Under the pieces are notes generated by a model that saw only the letters and a list, made by a program, of their open reading frames with translations, searched no databases and was not told where the DNA came from. Both the position numbers and the translations under genes were made by a program. From contig WHTW01000001.1 of the NCBI GenBank assembly GCA_009377525.1, positions 74,726 through 138,725 of the forward strand: a stretch of DNA of 64,000 nt, read 5' to 3'. Source of the DNA: Rhodospirillales bacterium (lineage in GTDB: Bacteria; Pseudomonadota; Alphaproteobacteria; Reyranellales; Reyranellaceae). Below are positions 7,896 through 17,000 of the stretch, one piece after another. Position 1 is the first letter of the stretch; the number at the start of each line of letters is the position of its first letter.

Positions 7896-9185
7896 TCACT
7901 CCTTTCTCTCCGGGCGCATGCGGGATGAACGCCTCTTGGCCGGAGGTGTTCCACAATCAATTTGCCGGATTCTTTCAGTGACATGCGTCGTGAGGGTCCT
8001 GAGGCAGGCAACCCCTACAGGTCGTGCCATGCCCTTGAGCTGGCGCTCGCCCAGTTCCTCGACCTCGGCCACCGCCTCGGCTGCGGCGGCCAGCCGGCCG
8101 CTCACCAGCACTTCGCCGTCCGCCGCCTCGGCGCAGAGCCGCACCGCCAGGTTGATGACGGCGCCGATCGCCGTGTCGTCGAAGCGATCCTCGAAGCCGA
8201 TACGGCCCAAGGTGGCGTATCCCTGGGCCATGCCGATGCCGAAGCCCAGCCGATGGCCGCGCTTGCGCCAGGTCTTGCCGAGCCTCGCCACCGCATCGCG
8301 CATCTCGATGGCGAGCCTGGCCGCACGCTCGGGCGCGTCGGGGCAGGGCAGCGGATCGTTGAAGAACACCATCATGCCGTCGCCGGTGAAGCGATCGAGC
8401 GTGCCCTCGTAGGTGCGGATCAGCGGGCCCAGCGCGCCGTGGTATTCGGCGAGGAGCTGCATGATGTCCTCGGCCTCCGACGTCTCGGAGAAGGCGGTGA
8501 AGCCGCGCAAGTCGCAGAACAGCGCCACGATCTCGCGGCGATGGTTGCCATGCCCTCATCGCCCGCTGAGACGATGGCCTGGGAGCTGCGGCGCCAGGAA
8601 CCGGCGCAGCCGGCCGACGCGCTCGAGCTCGCCGACCTGTGCGGCTACCTTGGCCTCGAGATCCTTGTTCAGCGCCTGCACCTCGTCACGCGCGATCTCG
8701 AGCTGGCGGCTCTTCTTCTGGATCTCCGTGAAGAGGCGCACATTCTGGATGGCGATCACGGCCTGATCGGCGAAGATCTTGAGGATCTCGATGTGCTTGT
8801 CGGTGAAGCGCTCGACCTGGCAGCGTGTCAGCACTATGACGCCGATCGTGACGGCTTCGCGATGCAGCGGAACGCCGGGAAGGGTGCGCGCGCTTCACCC
8901 TTCACGACGTCGACATGGGCGCTGGCGATATGCGCCGATGCAGCCCATCGGCAGGTTCCGTCTTTTGAGCAGGAAGACCGCCGCTTCGTCGGCGCGGCAG
9001 AGGCCGGCTGCCGCGTCGGCCACGGCCCGCAGCACGGGTCCGACGTCGGTCGGCGACTGGGAGATGACGCGCAGTATCTCGGCAGTGGCCGTCTGCCGCT
9101 CCAGCGCTTCGGCCAGCTCGCGGGCTCGGTCGGCGAGCTGCTGCTCCAGGGTGGCGTACGATTCGTCCAATTCACGTCGTTTCAT
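7896..9185 (-). pseudogene. GAF-domain adenylate/guanylate cyclase, multiply frameshifted
   Basis: The minus strand encodes one protein in pieces. At 9185-8895 a coiled coil and GAF start (QTATAEILRVISQSPTDVGP) appear; around 8934-8840 the GAF domain continues in two other frames (AHVDVVKGEARA, then HREAVTIGVIVLTRC); 8834-8560 gives the GAF end and a linker helix; 8528-7896 holds the class III cyclase domain (VALFCDLRGFTAFS, DRFTGDGMMVFF). At least four shifts of frame are needed. Intact homologues are single proteins of about 430 residues that make a cyclic nucleotide. The cyclase domain retains the metal-binding Asp of FCDLRG. It could be a pseudogene or a badly assembled stretch. Confidence 0.75.
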
Positions 9186-9285
9186 GCGACCCTGCCTGCG
9201 CCTGCAACTCTAGCCAGATCGGCAACGTCTTGGCGAGCGGTGGCAGGCCCGAATCATGCTAGGTTCAATGGTATCGGAGGTTCCC

Positions 9286-9948
9286 ATGCCTGACGCTCTG
9301 CCACTCCGTTCGCCCGCGCTGCTCGATGCCGCCGGTGCGGCCGCCCTGGTCGGATCCTACGTCGCCGTCTCCAAGGGCGCGGCGTTGAAGGATATCGGCC
9401 GCATCGACATGCACATGGGCCGCTTCATCGGTCTTTCACCGCTCTGCCTGGTCGCCACGGCGGATGCTTCCAGCAAGCAGGACGTGACGCCGCGTGGCGA
9501 TCCGCCGGGCTCGTTCAAGGTGCTGGACGAGCGCACGATCGCTTTGGCCGACCGGCCAGGCAACAACCGGCTCGATACGCTGAAAAACCTGCTGGAGAAT
9601 CCCGAGATTGCGCTGATCTTCCTGATCCCCGGAGTCACCGAGACGGTGCGCGTGGCGGGCACGGCGCGGCTCTCGGTCGATCCCGACTTGCTGGCCTCGA
9701 TGGCGGTGCAGGGCAAGGAGCCCAAGTGCGCCATCGTGATCTCGGTGCGGCAGGCCTACCTGCACTGCGCCAAGGCGCTGTTGCGCTCGAAGCTGTGGCA
9801 GCCCGACTACGTCCAGCCCAGGGGCGCCTTTCCCTCGATCAGCCGCATGGTCGGCGACCAGATCGGGCTCAGCGAAGAGGACAAGAAGACGGCCGAGGCG
9901 CGCACCGAGCGCGCCTACAAGGACGGGCTATGGGCGCCTATACCGTAA
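9286..9948 (+). CDS. PPOX-class FMN-binding protein (pyridoxamine 5'-phosphate oxidase-like)
   Basis: GGAGG six bases before ATG 9286 decides this start over two upstream in-frame codons. The 220-residue protein has the split-barrel order of the MSMEG_1061-like PPOX family: an N-terminal helix, FIGLSPLCLVATAD, then DPPGSFKVLDERTIALADRP with GNNRLDTLKNLLENPEIALIF, and the C-terminal dimer helices. These proteins bind FMN or F420; this subtype is mostly uncharacterised. Its last 19 bases overlap the desaturase start, so the two are cotranscribed. Confidence 0.85.
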   Translation: MPDALPLRSPALLDAAGAAALVGSYVAVSKGAALKDIGRIDMHMGRFIGLSPLCLVATADASSKQDVTPRGDPPGSFKVLDERTIALADRPGNNRLDTLKNLLENPEIALIFLIPGVTETVRVAGTARLSVDPDLLASMAVQGKEPKCAIVISVRQAYLHCAKALLRSKLWQPDYVQPRGAFPSISRMVGDQIGLSEEDKKTAEARTERAYKDGLWAPIP

Positions 9949-10853
9949 CCGGCCAGCGCGCCCGCCAGATGCGGGTCGTGCCGGCGGAGGTGCTGAAGCG
10001 CCTCTACGCCCGGTCCGACCGGCATGGGCTGGTGCAGACGGTGGCGCATCTGGCGCCGCTGGTCGCCGGCGGCGGGCTGGTGCTTCTGACCAAAGACACG
10101 TGGTGGGTGCTGCCGGCGCTGCTGGTGCAGGGCATCTTCATCAACACGCTGTTCGGCGCCATGCACGAGTCGGTGCATTACGGCTCGTTCAAGACGCGCT
10201 GGATGGCGGACGTGCTCGCCTTCTTCTCCGGCGCTGCCATCCTGAACAATGCCGGCTTCTACCGGCACTATCACATGGCGCATCACCGCTATACGCAGGA
10301 CCCCGCGCGCGATCCCGAACTGGTCACGTCAGGCACGCCCAGGACGTGGGGGCAGTACCTGTTCCGCGTCAGCTCGATCCCGTTCCTGATGCTGCGCCTG
10401 CGCGACATCTTCCTGTTCCCGTTCGGCTATCGCGGCGATGTCGACTACATCCATCCCTCGGCGTGGCCCGAGGTGCGGCGCTGGGGCCGCTGGCTGCTCG
10501 CGCTCTATGCCGCGCTGATCGTGGGCTCGATCGCCCTGCAGGCGACGGTCGTGCTGTGGGTGTGGTTCATCCCGTTGCTGGTCGGCCTGCCGTTCCTGCG
10601 GCTCTATCTTCTCTGCGAGCACACGCTCTGCCCCAACTCCGACGACGGCTTCGCCAACACCCGCACCACGCTCAGCAATCCCATCGTGCGCTTCCTGATG
10701 TGGAACCTGCCGTACCACGCCGAGCATCACCTGTTCCCCAACATCGCCTTCCATAACCTGCCCGAGGCGCATCGCCATCTGCGGCCGCATCTGAAATACG
10801 TCGCCGAGGGTTACATCCAGGTGCAAGGCGAGATCGTGCGGAGCCTGGCGTGA
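9930..10853 (+). CDS. membrane fatty-acid desaturase family protein
   Basis: The 307-residue protein carries the three histidine boxes of the diiron desaturases: HESVH at 79-83, HYHMAHH at 113-119 and HAEHH at about 263-267, between pairs of membrane helices. It would introduce a double bond or hydroxyl into an acyl chain or carotenoid-like lipid in the inner membrane. The start at ATG 9930 overlaps the end of the flavoprotein gene; ATG 9969 is an alternative. The upstream flavoprotein could serve electron transfer, but that is a guess. Confidence 0.85.
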   Translation: MGAYTVTGQRARQMRVVPAEVLKRLYARSDRHGLVQTVAHLAPLVAGGGLVLLTKDTWWVLPALLVQGIFINTLFGAMHESVHYGSFKTRWMADVLAFFSGAAILNNAGFYRHYHMAHHRYTQDPARDPELVTSGTPRTWGQYLFRVSSIPFLMLRLRDIFLFPFGYRGDVDYIHPSAWPEVRRWGRWLLALYAALIVGSIALQATVVLWVWFIPLLVGLPFLRLYLLCEHTLCPNSDDGFANTRTTLSNPIVRFLMWNLPYHAEHHLFPNIAFHNLPEAHRHLRPHLKYVAEGYIQVQGEIVRSLA

Positions 10854-10873
10854 GCGTTGGCGGTGCGTCATGT

Positions 10874-10936
10874 TCTTCCGGACCGCGCGCTTCCAGCGCG
10901 CTCATGAGGCGCGCAAGATGCGCGCAGTCCGGAAGA
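10874..10936. repeat. REP-like palindromic element, copy 1 of twin
   Basis: The outer arms TCTTCCGGAC and GTCCGGAAGA enclose two hairpins with the same arm sequence: GCGCGC-TTCCA-GCGCGC and GCGCGC-AAGAT-GCGCGC (last arm altered by the next base), separated by TCATGAG. It is nearly identical to 11929-11991. Its right end GGAAGA lies just before the ATG of the MetX-like gene and serves as its ribosome site. Confidence 0.85.
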
Positions 10937-10938
10937 CC

Positions 10939-11925
10939 ATGAGAACCAGTGAAGGCACCTTCGAGTGCGGTGACCTGGCACTGCAGCGCGGCGGCACGCT
11001 CAAGGGCGCGCGTATCGTCTACAAGACCTTCGGCACGCTGGCGCCCAAGCGCGACAACGTCATCCTCTATCCGACCAGTTACTCGGCGCATCACACCGAC
11101 ATCGAATGGCTGGTCAAGCCCGAGCACTGCCTCGATCCCAGCCGCTACTTCATCGTCATCCCCAACATGTTCACCAACGGCCTGTCGTCGTCGCCGTCGA
11201 ACACGCCCCAGGGAGCGGCGGGTGAATTTCCCGAGGTCACGGCCTGCGACAACGTCATGCAGCAGCGCCGCCTGTTGGCCGAGCTGTTCGGGGTCGATCG
11301 CGTGAAGATGGTCTATGGCTGGTCGATGGGCGCGCAGCAGGCCTATCACTGGGCGGCGTTGTTCGGCGAGGCGGTCGAGCGCATCGTCGTCAATTGCGGC
11401 TCGGCCAAGACCGCACCGCACAACTTCGTGTTCCTCGAGGGCGTGCGCACGGCAGTGCAGAACGCCCGCACGCCGCAGGACGGCCTGCGCGCCATGGGCC
11501 GCATCTACGCCGGCTGGGCGCTCAGCCAGACCTTCTATCGCCGCGAGATGTGGCGCGGGCTCGGCTTCACCAGCCTGGAGGATTTTCTGGTGCGTTCGTG
11601 GGAAGCCAACTTCCTGCGCCGCGACGCGCGCGACCTGATGGCCCAGCTGTGGACCTGGCAGAACGGCGACATCTCGGCCAACGATCTCTACCGGGGTGAC
11701 CTCGCGATGGCGCTGGCCGGCATCAAGGCCAAGGTCCTGCTGATGCCCTCGGCCACCGATCTCTACTTCCAGACCGACGACAATCGCGCCGAGCTTCCGC
11801 ATCTCTGGCACGGCAAGCTGGTCGAGATCCCGTCTGCCTGGGGCCATCGCGCCGGCAATCCGAATGCGAACCCCGAGGACGCGACGTTCATCGACAAGCA
11901 GGTCGACGCCCATCTCGCGGAGTAG
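10939..11925 (+). CDS. alpha/beta hydrolase, homoserine O-acetyltransferase (MetX)-like
   Basis: The 328-residue protein has the MetX architecture: an N-terminal strand block (GGTLKGARIVYKTFGTL), nucleophile Ser129 in YGWSMGAQQ, Asp274 in SATDLYF and His303 in WGHRAG. True MetX acetylates homoserine in methionine synthesis. This one has features of the broader MetX-like hydrolase group and is not beside met genes, so the acyl acceptor is open. The start at ATG 10939 uses the GGAAGA at the end of the repeat as ribosome site; an upstream in-frame ATG at 10870 would translate through the repeat. Confidence 0.8.
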   Translation: MRTSEGTFECGDLALQRGGTLKGARIVYKTFGTLAPKRDNVILYPTSYSAHHTDIEWLVKPEHCLDPSRYFIVIPNMFTNGLSSSPSNTPQGAAGEFPEVTACDNVMQQRRLLAELFGVDRVKMVYGWSMGAQQAYHWAALFGEAVERIVVNCGSAKTAPHNFVFLEGVRTAVQNARTPQDGLRAMGRIYAGWALSQTFYRREMWRGLGFTSLEDFLVRSWEANFLRRDARDLMAQLWTWQNGDISANDLYRGDLAMALAGIKAKVLLMPSATDLYFQTDDNRAELPHLWHGKLVEIPSAWGHRAGNPNANPEDATFIDKQVDAHLAE

Positions 11926-11928
11926 AAT

Positions 11929-11991
11929 TCTTCCGGACCGCGCGCTTCCAGCGCGCTCATGAGGCGCGCAAGATGCGCGCGGTCCGGAAGA
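11929..11991. repeat. REP-like palindromic element, copy 2 of twin
   Basis: Almost identical to 10874-10936 (the clear difference is GCGGTCC in place of GCAGTCC, which restores full pairing of the outer stem). Structure: outer stem, hairpin, TCATGAG, hairpin, outer stem. It fills the gap between the MetX-like gene and the thioredoxin-fold gene. Confidence 0.85.
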
Positions 11992-12006
11992 CGATGAGGT
12001 GACCGC

Positions 12007-13461
12007 ATGCCCGATACCATTCTCCCCCGCGACGGCCTGGTCATCGTCGCCAAGCGTGATTGTCCGACCTGCGTGCTGGTCGAGCCGGTGATGCAGAGTC
12101 TCGACCGCGCCGGCCCGCTGGCCGTGGTCAGCCAGGACGATCCGACCTTTCCCTCGGGCGTGCGCTCGGTGATCGATGATCACGACCTCGAACGATCCTT
12201 CCGGCTCAACATCGAGGCCGTGCCGACGCTGATCCGCTTCAAGGACGGCTGCGAGGTCGAGCGTACCGTGGGCTGGGAGCGCAAGGAATGGATGCGGCTC
12301 GCCGGCACCGCCGCCGAGGGCAAGGGCTTGCCCGACTGGCAGCCGGCCTGCGGTTCCAAGAGCATCGAGCCCGGCGTGCACGAGGCGCTGATCGCGCGCT
12401 ACGGCGATCCCGGGCTCAGGTCGCGCGAGATCGCGGTCGGCAACTGGGACGATCCGATGGAGGCCTGCTTCGAGCGCGGTTGGACCGACGGCCTGCCCGT
12501 CGTGCCGCCGACCGACGAGCGCATCCTGCGCATGCTGGGCGGCACTCATCGCAAGCCCGACGAGGCCGTGGGCCTGATCCCGCCCAACCTCGCGCCCTGT
12601 ACCGTCGAGAAGGTGGCGATCAACGCCGTGATGGCAGGCTGCAAGCCGGAATACATGCCCGTCGTGCTGGGCGTGCTGGAGGCGGCGCTCGATCCATTGT
12701 TCGTGTTGCACGGCCTTCTGTGCACCACGCATTTCTCCGGCCCGCTGGTGATCATCAACGGCCCGGCCGCCAAGGCGATCGGCATGAACAGCGGCGTCAA
12801 TGCACTGGGCCAGGGCAATCGCGCCAATGCCACGATCGGCCGCGCGCTGCAGCTCATCGTCAGGAACGTTGGCGGCGGCCTGCCCGGCGCCATCGATCGC
12901 GCGACCTTGGGCAATCCCGGCAAGTACACCTTCTGCTTCGCCGAAGACGAATCTGATCCCGACTGGGAGCCCCTGTCGGTGCGCCGCGGCGTCGCGTCCG
13001 GCAAGAGCGCCGTCACCTTGTTCCACGGCGAGGGCGTGCATGGCTTCATCGACCAGAAGTCACGCACGCCCGAGGAGCTGGTGCGCTCGCTGGCCATGGG
13101 CCTGTTCGGCGTCGGCCATCCCAAGCTCTGCGACGCCGGCAACGCCGTGCTGGTGCTGTCGCCCGAGCACTACAAGATCTTCAAGGACGGCGGCTGGAAC
13201 CGCCGCCGCATCGAGGACGAGTTGTTCCAGGCGCTGAGGCGGCCGGGCCGCGATCTCGTGTGGGGCGCCCAGAACGTTGCCGAGGGCCTGCCGCCCAAAT
13301 ATGTCGACCAGATCGTCGACAAGTTCCAGCCCATGCCGGACGGCGTGCTGATCGTTCGCGCCGGCGGCGAAGCCGGGCTATTCTCGGCCATCATTGGCGG
13401 CTGGCCGGGCCAGCGCGTGCGCGAGGAATGTCAGGCTGTTACCAGGGAGATTCGCCCATGA
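12007..13461 (+). CDS. thioredoxin-fold protein, partner of the UGSC selenoprotein
   Basis: The 484-residue protein begins with a thioredoxin-like domain (about residues 1-100) that has a CPTC redox motif at 19-22 and the cis-proline segment AVPTLIRF at 72-79. The remaining 380 residues form a second domain (WTDGLPVVPPTDERI, PEYMPVVLGVLEAALDPLF, GGWPGQRVREE) known to me only as a family found beside UGSC proteins. The stop overlaps the selenoprotein ATG as ATGA, so translation is coupled. A redox relay between the CPTC and the Sec site next door is the natural inference. The start at ATG 12007 follows GAGGTG. Cytoplasmic; no signal peptide. Confidence 0.8.
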   Translation: MPDTILPRDGLVIVAKRDCPTCVLVEPVMQSLDRAGPLAVVSQDDPTFPSGVRSVIDDHDLERSFRLNIEAVPTLIRFKDGCEVERTVGWERKEWMRLAGTAAEGKGLPDWQPACGSKSIEPGVHEALIARYGDPGLRSREIAVGNWDDPMEACFERGWTDGLPVVPPTDERILRMLGGTHRKPDEAVGLIPPNLAPCTVEKVAINAVMAGCKPEYMPVVLGVLEAALDPLFVLHGLLCTTHFSGPLVIINGPAAKAIGMNSGVNALGQGNRANATIGRALQLIVRNVGGGLPGAIDRATLGNPGKYTFCFAEDESDPDWEPLSVRRGVASGKSAVTLFHGEGVHGFIDQKSRTPEELVRSLAMGLFGVGHPKLCDAGNAVLVLSPEHYKIFKDGGWNRRRIEDELFQALRRPGRDLVWGAQNVAEGLPPKYVDQIVDKFQPMPDGVLIVRAGGEAGLFSAIIGGWPGQRVREECQAVTREIRP

Positions 13462-13982
13462 ATACGCAAATGAAGCTGCGCGATCCCACCGCTGAAAGCT
13501 CGCCGGCGCGGCGCGCCCGCCTCATGCCGCCGTCGTCGCTCGACGGCAGGACCGTGGCGCTGATGGATATCGGCAAGTCGCGCGGCGCGGAGTTCATCGA
13601 CCGCCTCGAAGGCCATTTCAAGAAGGCGGGCGTCGCAACCAGGCGCTACGCCAAGCCAACCAACACCAAGGTGGCGCCGACCGAGCTGATGCAGCAGATT
13701 GCCGCCGAGAACCAGCTCGCGGTGATTGCGCTCAGCGATTGAGGCTCCTGCACATCGTGCAGTCTGCACGACCTTCATAATCTCGACAGCCGCGGCCTTC
13801 CCGGCGTGAACATCGTCACCACGGGCTTCGTCGACGGCGTCGAGGCGCAAAGCGAATCGCTGGGCTTCGAGCCGGCGGTGGTCTACGTGCCGCATCCCAT
13901 CCAGAACCGCACCAAGGCCGAGATCGAAACCATCGCCGACCAGGCCTTCGACAAGGTGATGGCGCTGCTGCGGTCGCCGTAA
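13458..13982 (+). CDS. UGSC family selenoprotein (in-frame TGA = selenocysteine)
   Basis: The frame from ATG 13458 runs 94 codons to TGA 13740-13742 and continues in the same frame for 79 codons to TAA 13980-13982, giving 174 residues with Sec95. The joined sequence reads ALSD-U-GSCTSCSLHDLHNL, then LPGVNIVTTGFVDGVEAQSE, protein-like on both sides of the TGA. UGSC is a known (seleno)protein motif; homologues have Cys or Sec at that place. Cys98 and Cys101 follow, so a Sec-Cys or Cys-Cys redox centre is likely. A hairpin at 13755-13771 fits a bacterial SECIS. A standard caller would report two broken frames. SelA, SelB, SelC and SelD are not in the window. Confidence 0.88.
13740..13771 (+). 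promoter_or_regulatory. bacterial SECIS element for Sec95
   Basis: Seven consecutive pairs form between 13755-13761 (TCGTGCA) and 13765-13771 (TGCACGA), leaving a three-base loop G-T-C. Counted from the T of TGA as 1, the loop G and T are bases 23 and 24, the place of the two loop bases that SelB recognises in E. coli fdhF. The bulged U17 of fdhF is absent. The spacing and the loop support selenocysteine insertion at this codon. Confidence 0.7.
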
Positions 13983-14073
13983 GGGCATAGCGGCGTCGAG
14001 ACTTCGCCGCCTTCGCCGGCCCAGAGTTTTGCCGCGCTATCCGGCATCATCTGCCCACGCAACCACTGCTTGC

Positions 14074-17000
14074 ATGGAGGGCCTGACCGCCGGCCGCGCG
14101 CGCCTCGCCGATCTCGCCGGCGACGGCACGGTCGACCTGGTCCTGCTGGAACGCCAGGTGGCCGGCTACTTCGAGCGCGACGCCGATATCGGCTGGTCCT
14201 CCTTCGTCCCCTTCAAGGGCGGCCCCAACCTCGACTGGGGCGAGCCCAACCACCGCCTGGTCGACCTGACGGGCGATGGCCTGCCCGACCTGCTGTTCAC
14301 CCAGGGCGATTCCTTCCTGTGGCATCCCTCGCTGGGCGAAGAAGGCTTCGCGCCGGCCCAGACGATCCGCCTTGCCGGCGACGAGGCCGAGACGCCGCGC
14401 CTGGTCTTCGCCGACAGCACCCATTCCATCTACCTCGCCGACATGAACGGCGATGGCCTGGCCGATCTCGTGCGCATCCGCAACGCCGAGGTCTGCTACT
14501 GGCCCAACCTCGGCTACGGCCGGTTCGGCGCCAGGGTCATCATGGACAATGCGCCGGTCTTCGACAGTCCCGACCAGTTCAACCAGCGCCTGGTGCGCCT
14601 GGCCGACATCGACGGCTCCGGCCCCAGCGACCTCATTTACCTCGGCAGCGACGGCGTGCGCCTCCATTTCAACCACGCCGGCAACGCCTGGAGCGAGGCG
14701 CGGACGCTGTCCGTGCATCTCGACATCGATCTCGCCACCGACGTCACGGTGGTCGACCTGCTGGGCAACGGCACGGCCTGTCTGGTCTGGAGCTCGGCCC
14801 TGCCGTCACATGCCGGCCGGCAACTGCGCTACATCGACCTGATGGGCGGGCAGAAGCCCCACCTGCTCACCGCCGTCAGCAACAACATGGGCCTGGAGAC
14901 CCATATCCAGCACGCCCCCTCCACCCGCTTCTACCTGGAGGACAGGCTGGCGGGGCGCAGCTGGGCGACCCGGCTGCCCTTCCCGGTCCATGTCGTCCAG
15001 CGCGTCGAGACCCGCGACCTGATCGCCGAGACCAAACTCGTCACCACCTGGCGCTACCATCACGGCCATTTCGACGGCGCCGAGCGCGAGTTCCACGGCT
15101 TCGGCATGGTCGAGCAGCTCGACACCGAATCCTTCGCGCGCTTCACCGGCGCCGGCACCTTCACCGAGCCGCCGCAGATCGAAGGCGAGGAATTCCATCT
15201 CGCCCCCGTCCTCACGAAATCCTGGTTCCACACCGGCGCCTACGTCGATGGCGCGCGGCTCTCGCGCCGTTTCGAGGGCGAGTACTACGCCGGCGACCCT
15301 GAAGTGGCGCTATTGCCCGACACCCGATTGCCGGAGGGCCTCGCCGCGGAGGAGGAGCGCGAAGCGGCCAGGGCCCTGAAGGGCTCGCTGCTGAGGCAGG
15401 AGGTCTATGCCTTGGACGGCAGCGATGCCGCCGACCATCCCTATACGGTGACCGAGACCGCCCACAGCCTGAAACGGCTGCAGCCGCGCCTCGATCAGCC
15501 CTACGCGGTGTTCCACGCGCATCAGTGCGAGGTGCTCACCTGTCACTACGAGCGCAATCCCACCGATCCCCGCATCAGCCACGCCTTGACCTTGGAGATC
15601 GACGATTTCGGTAATGTGTTGAAATCCGCTGCCGTCGGCTATGGCCGGCGGCCGGCCAATCTTGCATCGCTCGAGCCGCGCGATCGGCCACGGCAGGCCA
15701 CAGCCCTCGTCACCTGCACCGAGAACAGCTTCACCAACCTCGTCGATGTCGCCGCGGCGTGGCGCACGCCGCTGCCCAGCGAGACCAGGACCTGGGAGCT
15801 GACCGGTTACGCGCCGAGCGGCCAGGGTGGCCACTTCCGCATCAGCGACTTCGTGCGCATGGAGGAAAACACGCTCCTGCTCGAGTTCGATGAGGAGATC
15901 GCCTATGAGCAGATGCCGACGGTTGGGCGTCAGAGGCGCCGGATCGAGCACCAGCGCTCGCTCTACCGGCCGGATGACATGGGAAGCGGCCAGGGCGATC
16001 CCGAGGCGTTGCTGCCGCTGGGCCAGCTCGACTCTTTGGCCTTGCCCGGTGAGACCTATCGGCTGGCCCTCACGCCAGGCTTGGCGGCCCAGGTCTATGT
16101 CGACAGCGGAAGGCTGACGGCCGACGAGCTGGACCAGGTCCTCGCCGACGAGGGCCGCTACCGCCAGATCGAAGGCGAAGAGGGCTGGTGGATCCCCTCG
16201 GGCCGCACCTTCTATCACCCCGATCGGGACATCGATGCGGCGCAGGAGCTGGCCGAGGCCCGTCAGCACTTCTTCCTGCCGCGCCGTTCGCGGACGCCGT
16301 TCGCCACCCATTCGACCCTCGACTACGACGCGCACGACGTGGCGACCGTGCGCAGCCGCGATCCGATCGGCAACACAGTCGAGGCTGAGATCGACTACCG
16401 CACGCTGCAGCCCGCGATGGTGACCGATCCCAACGGCAACCGCTCGCGCGTGGCGTTCGATGCCCTGGGCCTGGTCGTCGGCACCGCCGTCCAGGGAAAG
16501 GTGTCGGAGACGCTGGGCGACAATCTCGATGGCTTCCAGGCCGACCTTCCGCTCGAGACCATCCGGCGCCACCTCGACGATCCGCTCGGCCTCGCGCCGG
16601 ACGCCGAATCGCCCCACGCCATCCTCAGCGATGCCTCGAGCCGCCTGGTCTACGATCTCGACCGCTTCCGCGAGCTTGGCCAGCCGCCGGTGGCATACTC
16701 CATTGCCCGCGAAACCCACGCCTCCGATCTCGCGCCGGATGAGCAGACCCGCCTGCGCCACCGCTTCGACTACAGCGACGGCTCGGGCCGCGAGGTCATG
16801 TCCAAGGCGCAGGCCGAGCCCGGTCCACTCGACCTAGGTGATCCGGACGCGCTGATGGCCGATCCGCGCTGGGTGGGCACGGGCCGCACGATCCGCGACA
16901 ACAAAGGGAACCCCATCAAGCAGTACGAGCCGTTCTTCAGCGCGAGCCATGCCTTCGAGACCGAGCAGGAGCTGGTCAACGGCGGCGTCACCCCGATCCT

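Noticed and set aside
13260..13742. Frame ending at the TGA, as a short gene of 160 codons
   Set aside because: Its start lies inside the upstream gene, and the frame goes on past the TGA with family-typical residues. The Sec reading explains both parts.
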